Assembly: GCA_024867545.1 (NCBI GenBank)
Contig: JANFNE010000037.1
Coordinates: forward strand, 434,001 to 498,000
Length of the DNA: 64,000 bases
Reading direction: 5' to 3'
Source of the DNA: Phytopythium helicoides
Taxonomy: Eukaryota; Oomycota; Peronosporomycetes; Pythiales; Pythiaceae
The translations under genes were made by a program, and so were the position numbers. This document shows, piece by piece, positions 10,854 to 21,023 of the stretch (position 1 is the first letter of the stretch; every line of letters begins with the position of its first letter). The notes below the pieces were generated by a model, which ran no database searches, was not told where the DNA came from, and was given only the letters and a program-made list of their open reading frames with translations.

Positions 10854-11601
10854 CGTGACGAATTGAGAGTTGTGTCTTGGTACTCTGTTGCCCTGGTCTG
10901 ACGACTTGCTAGCCTCCGAGGACGTTTGAGAGTGAGCCGCTGCGAATTCGTTGGCATCCGCGCCATTTGACTCCCGAACATGGTCGCTTGCTAACGCTAA
11001 CGTGGGTTTCCATCCACCCCTTCTGGCCGAAGTGGAGACAATCTGCACAGCAGATCATTTGTGGGAAATTGACCGTAACGAGCACGTGCCTCGCACTTGC
11101 ACCGACGAACCACCGGATCCTCCATCCGACACTAACCTGGTGGACGGCTACGATAAGCATCGATGATTGGGCGGATGCGCACACCAAATGAGCCATTGGG
11201 CGGACTTGTTGTCGAAACAGTCCAGTGTATCACATTGCCCAAAGGGGACGGCTTGAGCTTCAAGCCGTTCATCAGGCCATCATCGTGAGAAGGTCTTCCG
11301 GAAACCTCGCACCAACTAGCACGCGGGAGATGATAGTTATGAGCATGAACACGGTCTCACCGAACGAGAAACGGTAAGATCCCTGCACTAGGAACCCGCA
11401 CGGCGCCTGATAAGCCACTGCTGCTCCTGCTTCTGCAACTTGACAAGTGCTATCAGTCATCTTGCCAACCACCACATCAGGAGCTCGATTCTGTCGCCTG
11501 GATCGAGTTGAATACAAATTCAACCCGCCGCGGTGTACCACGTCACAGTAGAAACGTTAGAAATACATCCTCCAAGCAGTCGCGATCTTCCGCCATCGAC
11601 C
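10854..11601. other. Intergenic region with one doubtful minus-strand ORF
   Basis: Contains the promoter of the temptin-like gene. On the minus strand 11460-11272 an ATG opens 62 codons (MTDSTCQVAEAG ... GETVFMLITIISRVLVG) with one hydrophobic segment. It matches no family I know and is not annotated as a gene. Confidence 0.4.
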
Positions 11602-13772
11602 ATGGGCCGCATGGAGCCCGCGTCGCTGCTGGAGCTCAACGTTCGCGTGGCGATTAGTAGCGTGCTGGACAAACGTCAGTGGTGGCTCAAGTTGCGAGAT
11701 GAGAAGCTGAAGGCCAAGTGGCTGGGCGAGATCGCGACGGGTTTCTTCACGAGACTTTCAAGCAGACGCTGGTCGAGTGGACTCAAGGGCAGGGGATTTA
11801 CGACGATGTTCGCGAGGTGCTGCTCAAGTTTGAGGCTCGAGACGCCAGTGAAGAGGGCAATAGCGGGGCTGAGGAGAAGAGGAAGGGGCTGGAGAGTGGC
11901 TGCGCGGTGTTGTCACCGACTTCGCGTTCGATGACGACGAATACGAGAGTACAGCGACGTCGAGAGCGTCGAGGACGAGCGTCAAGAACAAGTGGATGGA
12001 GAGACAAAACCTCCACCAGCACCTGTGGATCTATCGTCATTGACTCTGGAGGAGCAGGTGCTCGCACGGAACAAAGAGCTTGAGGAGAAACTGCACAACC
12101 GCGAGTCATACGCGTGCGTGAAGTGGACGGTCAGCCAGCTGAGTGTGTACGAAGCGCTGATCGCGATCCGCTGGATGACTGGACAGTAGATGGTGTGCGC
12201 GCGATTGCCGATAGCTCATCAATCATAAAAGGCGACGACAAAATTACCTCGAGGGCGGCCGCGCTGCTCCAACGCTTACTGCGAGATGGAATCACGGTAA
12301 ACAACCTCAAGACCACACTTCCTGTACCTGAAGACTCACGGGTAATCACAGACAAAAGACTCGAGGAGTTGGTGTGGCATTGTGAGCGGATTCAAAGGGA
12401 GGTGAAGGACGTTGAGAACTATGTTTCACAATGGATCAGCCTTCAAATCGAACAGCTTGGACTTCACTCCCGCTCTGTAGGAGAAAATTCCGTCGTTATC
12501 ACGCCACTTTGTATCCCTGGCATCTACTTGAGCGACAACGCTCTGTCTGAAGATGTCATGATCCGGTTTGCTGAAGGTGTGAGAGTGCTCGAGGATGTAT
12601 CAGATGAAGAAAAAGACTGGCATCCGCGATCAAAACAGCAGGTGCTGGATCTAGTCCATCCCTCGCTCTTCTGCTGCGTTTATGGGAAGACAATGTGCAT
12701 CGAGGGTCTGCGTGCTAGGCAGTATGGGTCTGCTTTAGAGCAAATGGAGGCGACCATCTTTGCTGCTACTGAATTTGTCGCCCCTCCAGAGTTTGACGGC
12801 GTGGAGTCTTCATTCCAGTGGATTCCAACGGAGTTTCAGATTGACGAAAAAGGTCGTGCTCGTGCCTTGGCTTACATCAACAATTTGCATCCACGCTATC
12901 ATGCTTCATTGTACGAGTGTATTGAGTCCATCGTCAGCAGCTTTGTGCCGCTCTTCGAGAAGATGGTGGGGGTTGCCTACGATCCACCGCCAGAGCCTGT
13001 AATTGATACACCGATGTATGGACACGACTGCTATAGGGAGCTGCCACTCCGCCCGAAGGTCCCGAGTGTTGCGAAACTGCCTACAGTACAATCGGCAGTG
13101 AGCCTGAAGTCGTCCACCATCAAAGCAATCGTCAAGGTCGCCGAGATCGTTTTGACTCCTGAAAACCCGCGGTATGAAGGTGGGTCGTGGCATGTCGAAG
13201 GAACCGGCAGTGAAAAGATCGTCGGGACGGGGTTGTACTACTTTGGGTGCGAGAACATCACTGAATCGCGCCTCGCATTCCGTACTGAGGTCGACGAACC
13301 ACCTTATGATCAAAATGACGATGCGGGTGTTGCCGCGATGTTCGGTCTCTTCAACGAAGGTCTTCTCGTCCAAACCCTCGGCTCAGTGACTGCAATGAAC
13401 GGACGATGCGTCGTGTTCCCCAACTTCCTCCAGCACCAGGTGCAGCCCTTTGAGCTCGCAGACAAGTCAAAGCCCGGTGTTCGCAAGATTCTAGCGCTGT
13501 TTTTGGTCGATCCAAAAGCGGGTGATCAAGTTCTGTCGACATCGGATATTCCAGCGCAGCAGCGTTCATGGCAGGGATCAGTGATCGCGCCTGTGTTCAA
13601 GCAGCTCTCGATGGAGGATGTAGCGAAAGACATTGTGTGTGAGATGCTACCGAGGGGGATGTCATACTCCGAGGCAAAAGGTCATCGATTGGATCTCATG
13701 GACGAGCGCGCGGCGCGCGAGGAGAGTGATGAAGCAGATTACGAGCGGTACTTCAGTCTGTGTGAGCATTGA
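11602..13772 (+). CDS. DUF4246 family protein, 5' half frame-disrupted
   Basis: The 3' part (12165-13772) is one long open frame with the DUF4246 hallmarks: EEKDWHPRSKQQVLDLVHPS, FQWIPTEFQI, YINNLHPRYH, GGSWHVEGTGSEKIVGTGLY, ENITESRLAFR, FPNFLQHQVQPFELAD, PGVRKILALFLVDP. The His-x-Glu in SWHVEG, with the later His and the Arg of GVRKI, resembles a double-stranded beta-helix 2-oxoglutarate/Fe(II) oxygenase site (inference). The N-terminal part (ATG 11602, RQWWLKLRDEKLKAKWLGEI) is recognisable but needs four frame changes, near 11742, 11885, 11995 and 12165, each in the same direction. No canonical splice pairs explain them. It is either a decaying gene or a stretch of poor consensus. Confidence 0.7.
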
Positions 13773-14071
13773 GACTTAATATCGATTGTACATGTGGCCT
13801 CTTGGTGTGTTGTTTCCTGTTGTGTTTTGGTGTTCGCCAAGCTCAGAGTAGATTCGCTCCATTCTGAGCACAGTCTCTGTAAGCACCAATGAGCTCACAG
13901 CACGAACTCCACAACTGGGAAACTCACCGGAACGAGCGGGCCGAACTCGTGAGCCCCACGGATGGCCAAGAAGCTCTTGAGAGGCGGAAAGGACTCCTCG
14001 ATGATCTCAAGAAGGAGCGCGCACAGCGCTCCAACGAGCTCGTCAGCCTTCGCAAGTGGTGTCTCCGGCAT
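13739..14071 (-). CDS. Small two-exon protein, family member 2
   Basis: Exon 1 (14071-13928, 48 codons) reads MPETPLAKADELVGALCALL, LEIIEESFPPLKSFL, then GAHEFGPLVP, and ends at a perfect donor (GTGAGT). It aligns over its whole length with the first exons at 6478 and 14826. Exon 2 is less certain. The acceptor TTACAG at 13877 gives a frame containing CSEWSESTLSLANTK that ends at 13739 and overlaps the 3' end of the DUF4246 gene in antisense. An acceptor ten bases further on would place the exon start exactly where the other copies have GAGTGG, but one G short. Function unknown. Confidence 0.45.
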
Positions 14072-14458
14072 GGCCGAATTCGTTGTGAAGGTGAGTAGGT
14101 GGCTTGCGTTAGCCACTTGAAGTTTACAGCGTTGAGTCGACTCTCCGGGAGGCAATGTGACATCATTAGATTACCTCCGCCGCGTCGGGAGCTTCAAGCG
14201 TAATGATTTCGCCGCAAGATGAATGTTGGTGAAGAGCTCGTCGTCGTCGAAGCGGAAGTGCAATACAAAGTCGACAAATCGGAATGCGTGGGTGCCATGA
14301 CATCATGCGCTGCTAAGCATCGCTCTACACCGCAGACCCATCACAAGATGCAAGCGAGTTTTTGATTCGTATACAGATACAGCGTGTGCACTAGTGCTTT
14401 CGAGCTAGTGGACGGCAGCGCCAGTTGAGAGTACAGCAGATTGCGTGAAGGCAAGCGC
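14072..14458. other. Spacer between two family members
   Basis: Separates members 2 and 3 of the small two-exon family. No feature recognised. Confidence 0.5.
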
Positions 14459-14826
14459 CTAGGCTGCAATGCCCGGCAGCTTCTCGATAATTGTGACGGG
14501 ATGAACTTTCTGGATGCTTGTTGATTTGGTGGTCACTGCTCGCGTGACGCTCGCCAGCTTGCTCTCTCCGAGCTTCTCATGTGTCGGTGGCACGCCGCTC
14601 CACTCCTGATCCATCGTGCTCCAGTCAGCAGCCGGACAGGGTATGAGCGATGGCTAGAAGCGTACGGCTCCCTTACCGGGATGAGTGGGCCGAGGTCTTC
14701 GAGTCCGTGGACGGTACAGAGTTCCTTGAGCGGTGGGAGGATCATCTCGAGCCCACCAAGCAGCAACGCGCATGTAGCACCGATCATGTTGTCGGCCGCA
14801 ATGAGCACTGGCGACGAAAGGATCAT
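14459..14826 (-). CDS. Small two-exon protein, family member 3
   Basis: Exon 1 (14826-14677, 50 codons) reads MILSSPVLIAADNMIGATCA, LLLGGLEMILPPLKEL, then EDLGPLIP. Intron 14676-14606 (GTAAGG...ATCAG, 71 bp). Exon 2 starts with Glu-Trp exactly as in member 1 (EWSGVPPTHEKLGESKLASV) and ends at KLPGIAA, 98 residues. The intron position after Pro and the Glu-Trp start of exon 2 are shared with member 1, although the rest of exon 2 differs. Close to member 2 in exon 1 (CALLL...PPLK...FGPLVP against LGPLIP). Function unknown. The hydrophobic first exon could be a helix hairpin or a membrane segment. Confidence 0.6.
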
Positions 14827-14973
14827 GGCGAGGCGAACTGGTGATAGCGATGAATGTAGACTTGCGGTGTTTGATGCGAATCTGGAAGTGAGCTCGAGCT
14901 CGAAAGTAGACGACCATCAGAGGCAGTGATGATGAAGGAGCGCTCGCATGTCTGATGGGATGTCAGTGATGCA

Positions 14974-15384
14974 CTAGGCTCGTGACATCAGTGATATAGC
15001 ACCTGCGGTAGCCGTCGGCTCCTCGTGCAACCGTACGTGTAGGAACCTTACATATCGGTGACTCGGGACTGCAAAGAGGTGCAGGTGTGAGACGTCATGG
15101 ACACATTGACTCGGCTGCTGCTGCCATAGACAGGGTTCTTGCTTCTCGACTGGGGAGAGAGTGGCGAGCGAACATGAAAGCCACCACCTGGTCGTCACCT
15201 TTGTGATTCGCAGAGGTGGTGTCCTGTCGTCGACATGATTAGCGCTTGTCACATTCGGTGGGGCAATGACGAGCACACAGTCACGGGCTGAAGGGGCTGT
15301 CGACCAAGCAGCATGATCGCTGCAAAAGCATGGGCTCGTACCACAGTGCAGCGCAGCCAACAAGATGTGCAGTGCAAGCTTCAT
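14974..15384 (-). CDS. Putative small secreted protein
   Basis: From the ATG at 15384 (ACAATGAAG) the product is 136 residues with a classic signal peptide, MKLALHILLAALHC, followed by a short Cys/Ser-rich stretch. The remainder (PPNVTSANHV, WWLSCSLATL, EKQEPCLWQQQPSQC) has scattered Cys and no known domain. The open frame extends 54 codons upstream of this ATG, but that would bury the signal. No RxLR motif is seen. Could be an effector-like or apoplastic protein, or a chance frame. Confidence 0.35.
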   Translation of the reverse strand: MKLALHILLAALHCGTSPCFCSDHAAWSTAPSARDCVLVIAPPNVTSANHVDDRTPPLRITKVTTRWWLSCSLATLSPVEKQEPCLWQQQPSQCVHDVSHLHLFAVPSHRYVRFLHVRLHEEPTATAGAISLMSRA

Positions 15385-15956
15385 TGTGAAGGCTTTGTTC
15401 TTGCAACAGCGCAAGGTTTTTAGGCAGCATGCAAGCATACGGACGAGCGCGCGAGGGTTCCTAGACGGCTTGACAGTCCAGCCGCTAGGAGAAGCCCACA
15501 AAGCGTTGAAGTCCGAGAGTGGCTTTACGTCGGTGGTCGATCGCATCTCGCTGGCAACAGAGCTCGACTGAAGCCTACTCCGTAGTAACTAATAGCGACA
15601 ACACTCTCGTTAGGCAATTAAGGCATATCTTTCATGGCTTTGCAGCGTCCTGTAGACTTTGCTCATTGATGCTTGTCTCTTGGTCAAGGAAGCCATTCAA
15701 AAGATGGCTATATAAAAGTCTGTTCGCCGTGCTCGAATAGAGAGAGAGCGGAGTGCTATTGCAACCAATTCCAGTTGAGCAATTCAAAAAACACGGAAAC
15801 CTTTTCAACCCATCGATAGATCAATCAACCCATTTGATTCAGATCTCACATCTCATTTTTCGTCCTCATTGATGTCCAGCAACCGTTCTGGACGAATGCG
15901 ATCGACAAGTCACAGCTCAGTTTCCTTTTTTCATCTATCTACCAGAGTCGTCTCCA
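15385..15956. other. Divergent promoter region
   Basis: Lies between the putative secreted protein and ankyrin gene A. AT-rich towards 15780-15940 with pyrimidine runs just before the ATG at 15957. No gene seen. Confidence 0.5.
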
Positions 15957-18224
15957 ATGCTTCCAGCTTCAGGTCTCCCGCCGCTCACTAGCGTCACCGT
16001 CATTTGTCGGGAGTTTCCTGGCATTAGCGGGTCTGAAGTTGAGCAACTAATCAGTGATTTCGTTGACGTAACGTCCGAATGGATCGTGTCCAAGGTCCGC
16101 CATGATATACTCTCCGTTCGGCTATTGAAGCGACTTCACGCTCGTGAAGGGCTCGACCCGCTCATCAATGATCCTTTCTTCCGAGAATACCAGTTCAACA
16201 AAGCGGCAAACAGGGCGGCTGCTGACGGGAAGCTAGAGGTGTTGAAATGGCTGGCGACCGAGTACTCTCCTGGTAGTGTGATGACGAAGGCAGTCTGGCG
16301 TGCAGCGGGAAATGGTCATTTGGAGGTAGTGAAATGGCTGTACGAAGAGTATCCGTTTGTTGTTGTCGGTTTCGAGGAGCTCAGACAAGCTGCGATAGGC
16401 TCACATCTGGAGGTTGTCAAGTATCTCCTGGCGAATCCTCCGTCTCAGGAGCATCGTATACCCCAGATACCCGACAAAAAATGGGATTTTATAGTTCGCT
16501 CACTTTTACGAAGTCATGAAGTGTTTGAGCGTGCAAGTTTGGAGTTCTGCCTGTGGATGTTGGAGAGCGGATATATTAGTTGCTGTTGGAGCCTACACGA
16601 TGCCGCAATATCCAATCAGTTCGATATTTTACAATCGTTTGCTGGCTATATGGACGCAATGTACAAGGCAGTTGTCGACTCTAAAGGTATGAGAAGCATC
16701 AAGATGGACATGAAGCAAGCGTCTGCACGTATTCACTGTGCCCGACCTGAACGCTGGTCAAGGCTTGAAAACGAGAAAGAAGAATTTGCGGCACATCAAG
16801 CTTCCCGTGGCCTACACTGGCAGGTTTATGACACGGGAGAGGACTCTGACGAAGAGTATGATCCAGAAATCGATGACTCTCCTGATGTACTCATTGATGT
16901 GAGTTTATTGTCCGACCCGGATGCATTTGAGATCGCCAAGTGGTTTTACGAGCAGAATTTCAGATGGTTAAAGCTAGAGGCATCAATTGATGGTATTGCA
17001 AGTCAGGCGTCCTCCCAGAACATAGAATTTGTGAAGTGGCTCTACGGGCGTCTGACTACAGATTGGGCAAACTGGGCGGTAAGACGGGCAGGAATCACAA
17101 GAAACTTCGAGTTACTGAAGTGGTTGCACGAAAAGTGTCCACAGGAGTATGCAAGTAGTGCTATAAACGATGCTGCAACGTACGGAAACATCGAGGCAGT
17201 CAGGTGGCTACACGAACATTCCACTGAAGGATGCTCTGACGAAGGACTGAGCAGCTCAATCACCTACGAGCATTTTGATGTGGCGAAGTGGTTGCTTCAG
17301 AAATCCCCCGAGTTGAATCCGATCACCGCACTCAAGTCTCTCGTTGGCGTTCGAATTGAGAAAGCAGATAGTTCGTTAGCTGAGACGAAAGATCTGGCGA
17401 TGGCAAGGTGGCTGTTTGAGAACTTTCAAGACCAATTGTCTGATCCGGTGAATGCTGACAGTACCGCAAGCCATGGGAATCTCTCGCTGCTCCAATTTCT
17501 TCTCGAGAATCGCATTGCATACTGCTCGAGCTCCGCGATGGATGATGCAGCCGCAAACAATCGACTAGATGTAGTCAAGTGGTTGCATGAACATCGCACG
17601 GAGGGATGCACTACTCGGGCGATGGATAATGCAGCAAGGAATGGACATCTAGAAATGGTCAAATGGCTACACGCAAATCGCACTGAAGGATGCACAACTC
17701 AAGCATTGGATGGCGCTATTGCTGGGGACCACGTGGACGTTGCAAAGTGGTTGTACGAAAACCGAAATGAAGGCGCATCACCGTGTCAAATCGACCAAGC
17801 AGCACGAAATGGGTGCTTTGAAATGGTGCGTTGGTTGACGGAGAATTGCGCGCATGAGCCATTCGCACAGTGTACCACAAGTGCAATGGACAATGCAGCG
17901 ATGAACGGTGACCTGCGTATGGTTCGATACCTTCACGAAAATCGCACCGAGGGATGTACTACGGACGCAATGGACTATGCAGCCTGGTATGGCCACTTTC
18001 AGGTCGTGTTGTTTCTGTATGCGAACCGTAATGAGGGATGCACGGGACGTGCCCTCACGTTCTCTTTCGACAGTGAGCACTTCGAGGTTGGTCGGTGGTT
18101 GGTACATCACTATCCGCATTTGTATGATCGGTTTTTGGAGAAATATGGGAATGAACCAAGCTACATGGGATACTGGGTGAAGAACAGGAGTCTCCCGGTA
18201 AGGGGGCAGAATTGTCCCGAGTGA
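15957..18224 (+). CDS. Ankyrin-repeat protein A, intact
   Basis: 755 residues, single exon. A conserved leader at residues 1-80 (LPPLTSVTVICREFPGI, VEQLISDFVDVTSEW, LLKRLHAREGLDPLINDPFF) is shared with all copies in the window. A first ankyrin block (about 85-150) contains GHLEVVKWLYEEYPFVVVGF. An acidic linker (about 295-312) follows, then a long second block (about 345-720) of 28-residue units of the type EGCTT-x-AMDNAARNGHLEMVKWL-HANR. Ankyrin repeats mediate protein binding. No enzymatic domain, signal peptide or membrane segment is seen, so an intracellular scaffold or adaptor role is inferred. Unlike the 46-55 kb copies it lacks the shared ATTGGC promoter module. Confidence 0.85.
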   Translation: MLPASGLPPLTSVTVICREFPGISGSEVEQLISDFVDVTSEWIVSKVRHDILSVRLLKRLHAREGLDPLINDPFFREYQFNKAANRAAADGKLEVLKWLATEYSPGSVMTKAVWRAAGNGHLEVVKWLYEEYPFVVVGFEELRQAAIGSHLEVVKYLLANPPSQEHRIPQIPDKKWDFIVRSLLRSHEVFERASLEFCLWMLESGYISCCWSLHDAAISNQFDILQSFAGYMDAMYKAVVDSKGMRSIKMDMKQASARIHCARPERWSRLENEKEEFAAHQASRGLHWQVYDTGEDSDEEYDPEIDDSPDVLIDVSLLSDPDAFEIAKWFYEQNFRWLKLEASIDGIASQASSQNIEFVKWLYGRLTTDWANWAVRRAGITRNFELLKWLHEKCPQEYASSAINDAATYGNIEAVRWLHEHSTEGCSDEGLSSSITYEHFDVAKWLLQKSPELNPITALKSLVGVRIEKADSSLAETKDLAMARWLFENFQDQLSDPVNADSTASHGNLSLLQFLLENRIAYCSSSAMDDAAANNRLDVVKWLHEHRTEGCTTRAMDNAARNGHLEMVKWLHANRTEGCTTQALDGAIAGDHVDVAKWLYENRNEGASPCQIDQAARNGCFEMVRWLTENCAHEPFAQCTTSAMDNAAMNGDLRMVRYLHENRTEGCTTDAMDYAAWYGHFQVVLFLYANRNEGCTGRALTFSFDSEHFEVGRWLVHHYPHLYDRFLEKYGNEPSYMGYWVKNRSLPVRGQNCPE

Positions 18225-18770
18225 GGCGACGACGCAAATTGAGAACCTTCACTTCCCGAAGCTCCCACTCGGGAATCAACCGAGTGTTCTGGTCAGTAGT
18301 AGGAAGGTCATTGGTGCGTAGAGTAGACCTCTTCATCATCTGGTGTGAATTCAACATGATTTAGTCACTCTGGCATTTTCCACGGCTCGTTTCAAGCTTA
18401 GTAACCCGCGGCGGGTCATGTTGCGTCCCACAGTCACGTAGGAGCACCTCGGCGAGCTCTACAAGCCCTGCGGACCACCTTGAAGCCCCATGTGACGCGG
18501 CGCACCCTCCGCCATTGCGCAAACACTTGCTCGCTCGGACTCCATCCATTCTAAAAGGCTCCATCAATCTCACAGTCAGCTTTCCATACTTGCCAAGTTC
18601 CTTTCCCCCATCCTCAACAATCCAATTCCAGAGTCAAACTCATCCTCAGAGGCCCAACCCGCCGCTCTGCCGCATTTGCGCAAACCCTCCCTCCCTCCCC
18701 CCTGCATGGTCCGGTGGTGCGACCTGACCGCCCCTCCTCATCACTTCCAGACCGGCCGAGCCCTGCAGAG
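18225..18770. other. Intergenic region, promoter of LeuCD
   Basis: Pyrimidine-rich from about 18560 to 18760 (repeated TCC/CTC tracts), as expected for an oomycete promoter and 5' UTR. No gene seen. Confidence 0.5.
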
Positions 18771-20912
18771 ATGGCGCAGCCCATGAACGTGATCGAGAAG
18801 ATCCTGTGCCACCACGCGGTGGGCCTGAGCGCGCCCAGCGTCAAAGTCGGCGACGTGCTGTGCGTGCGCGCGGACTGGACGATCGCGAGCGAGCTCACCT
18901 TCCAGGCCATGGACACGATGCACAAGTCGATCGGGCGCCCCAAGCTGCACCGGCCCGACCGCTTCTGGCTCGCGCTCGACCACACGACCGACCCGCGCGT
19001 GAACGCGCAGCCCAAGCAGCAGGCGCTCATCAAGCTCTCGACCGACTTTGCCGCCGAGCACGGGCTCACCGACTTCTGGGCACCCAACACCACCATCATG
19101 CACACCGAGTTCGCCCGCAAGCGCGCGCAGCCTGGACAGATCGTCATCGGAGCCGACTCGCACACGTGCTCGGCTGGCGGTATGGGTGCCTTCGCAGCCG
19201 GACTCGGCGCTGGAGACGTCGTCATGCCGCTCGTCACGGGCCAGACGTGGTTCAAGGTCCCCGAGGTCGTCTTCATTGAGTTCGTCGGACAGCCCGCCTT
19301 CGGCATCGGTGGCAAGGACGCCATCCTCCACATTCTCGGAGAGCTCAAGCGCAACACGGTCGCCTTCGAGCGCGCCGTCTACTACGGAGGAGAGGGACTC
19401 AAGTACCTCTCGGACGACGCGCGCTTCGCCGTCGCCAACATGAGCACCGAGTTCGGCGGCATCGCCGGCGTCTTCCAGGCCGACGCCATCACCAACCGAG
19501 TGCTCAACGCGCGCCGCGCCGCCGGCAATGAGGCACACACCAAGGAGGCGCTCTTCTTCACGCCCGACGAGGGGTGCTCGTACGCCGCGCACCACGTCAT
19601 CGACCTGTCCAAGATCAAGCCGCTCATCGCGCTCTACCCGTCGCCGGACAACTGTGTGACTGTCACGGAGAAGCTTGGCATGGCGCTTGACGGCTGCTTC
19701 ATCGGCGCGTGCACGACCACGCAGGAGGACCTCATCCTCGGTGCGCTTGTGCTGCGCGCGGCTATGCTGGCCGGCAAGAAGCCTGTGGCTCGCGGGCACC
19801 GTCGTGTGACCCCCGGCTCGCTCGAGATCATTGCCAAGCTCAAGGAGCTCGGTCTGTACCGCGTGTACGAGGAGGCTGGCTTCACGGTCGGCGTGCCGAG
19901 CTGCAGTTACTGCGTCGGCATTGGCGCCGACGTTGCTGGCGAGGGCGAGGTGTGGCTGTCGAGCCAGAACCGCAACTTCCGCAACCGCATGGGCAAGGGC
20001 TCGATCGGTAACCTCGCGAGTGCTGCCGTCGTGGCTGCTTCGAGCTTCGACATGCAGGTCACGGACCCGACGGAGCTTCTCGCGACTATCGACGTCGATG
20101 AGTTCAACCGCCTGCGTGACTGGCTGTCGCCCGACGAGGTCGAGAAGGAGGCTGGCAACTACACGACCTCGGAGCCGCACCCGACCCTCGTTGGCGACGA
20201 TGACTCGGAGGCGTCGCAGCTTGCGGCCGAGCAGGCTGCTGTCGCTGCCGTCGAGGCTGCTCTGCCGCCTGTGTTCACGGGCAAGGCGCAGGTGTTCGGC
20301 GACAACATTGACACGGACGCCGTCATCCCCGCGCAGTTCATGGGACTGAACAAGACCTCGCCGCTGTGGCCGCCCGAGTGTGAGACCGAGGAGGAGGTGC
20401 TTGCGAGCAAGTCGTTCGCGTACGTCAAGCCCGAGTTCGTGTCCAAGGTCAAGGATGGCTTCAACATCATCGTGGCCGGTAAGGCGTTCGGCAGCGGCTC
20501 GTCGCGTGAGGAAGCTGCTATCTGCCTCAAGGCTGTCGGCGTGCAGGCTGTGATTGCCAAGTCGTTCGCGTACATCTACGCGCGTAACCAGCCCAATAAC
20601 GCGCTGCTCGGCATTGTCATCACGGACGAGGAGTTCTACAAGCGCGTGGACGAGGGCACCGAGGTGACGGTCGACCTGCGCAACCGCCGCGTGTCGGCTG
20701 GCGGCTACGAGGTGCAGTTCACCCTCACCCAGCTCGAGGAGAACTTCCTCAACGGCGGCGGTCTCAAGGCTCTTTTCCGCAAGTACAAGGCCGACCTCTT
20801 CCGTGCTGCCATGCGCGGCAAGGCCGCCAAGCCCATCTCGACTGCTGAAGTGGGCTGCGGCTCGAACGCGGGCTGCGGCAGCACCACCGAGGGTGCCAGC
20901 GTGCAGTGGTAG
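18771..20912 (+). CDS. 3-isopropylmalate dehydratase, LeuC-LeuD fusion
   Basis: 713 residues, uninterrupted, very GC-rich at third positions. The aconitase-type large domain shows HTTDPRVNAQPKQQ, IGADSHTCSAGGMGAFAAGL and the 4Fe-4S cysteines in FIGACTTTQEDL and PSCSYCVGIGAD. The swivel domain (after about residue 500) has GDNIDTDAVIPAQFMGL, AFGSGSSREEAAICLKAVGV, AVIAKSFAYIYARNQPNNAL. This subset resembles the archaeal/bacterial HacA/LeuC-type proteins fused to the small subunit. Isomerisation of 2- to 3-isopropylmalate in leucine synthesis is the likely reaction. Homoaconitate hydratase cannot be excluded. Cys pairs close to the C-terminus (GCGSNAGCGS) are unusual. No clear targeting peptide. 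The ATG at 18771 follows pyrimidine-rich leader sequence. Confidence 0.85.
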   Translation: MAQPMNVIEKILCHHAVGLSAPSVKVGDVLCVRADWTIASELTFQAMDTMHKSIGRPKLHRPDRFWLALDHTTDPRVNAQPKQQALIKLSTDFAAEHGLTDFWAPNTTIMHTEFARKRAQPGQIVIGADSHTCSAGGMGAFAAGLGAGDVVMPLVTGQTWFKVPEVVFIEFVGQPAFGIGGKDAILHILGELKRNTVAFERAVYYGGEGLKYLSDDARFAVANMSTEFGGIAGVFQADAITNRVLNARRAAGNEAHTKEALFFTPDEGCSYAAHHVIDLSKIKPLIALYPSPDNCVTVTEKLGMALDGCFIGACTTTQEDLILGALVLRAAMLAGKKPVARGHRRVTPGSLEIIAKLKELGLYRVYEEAGFTVGVPSCSYCVGIGADVAGEGEVWLSSQNRNFRNRMGKGSIGNLASAAVVAASSFDMQVTDPTELLATIDVDEFNRLRDWLSPDEVEKEAGNYTTSEPHPTLVGDDDSEASQLAAEQAAVAAVEAALPPVFTGKAQVFGDNIDTDAVIPAQFMGLNKTSPLWPPECETEEEVLASKSFAYVKPEFVSKVKDGFNIIVAGKAFGSGSSREEAAICLKAVGVQAVIAKSFAYIYARNQPNNALLGIVITDEEFYKRVDEGTEVTVDLRNRRVSAGGYEVQFTLTQLEENFLNGGGLKALFRKYKADLFRAAMRGKAAKPISTAEVGCGSNAGCGSTTEGASVQW

Positions 20913-21023
20913 GTAGCTAAGTGGAGTGTTTGACGCCCGAGACTGAGTATAGATATTGGACAAAACGATGGATCTGTTGAGTTCTGTGAGGAGATGATTT
21001 TGCAACGGTAGATGCGTTTTGCA

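Noticed and set aside
18741..21005. 754-codon frame antisense to the LeuCD gene
   Set aside because: High third-position GC of the real gene suppresses stops on the other strand. The translation has no family features, while the plus strand is a full enzyme.
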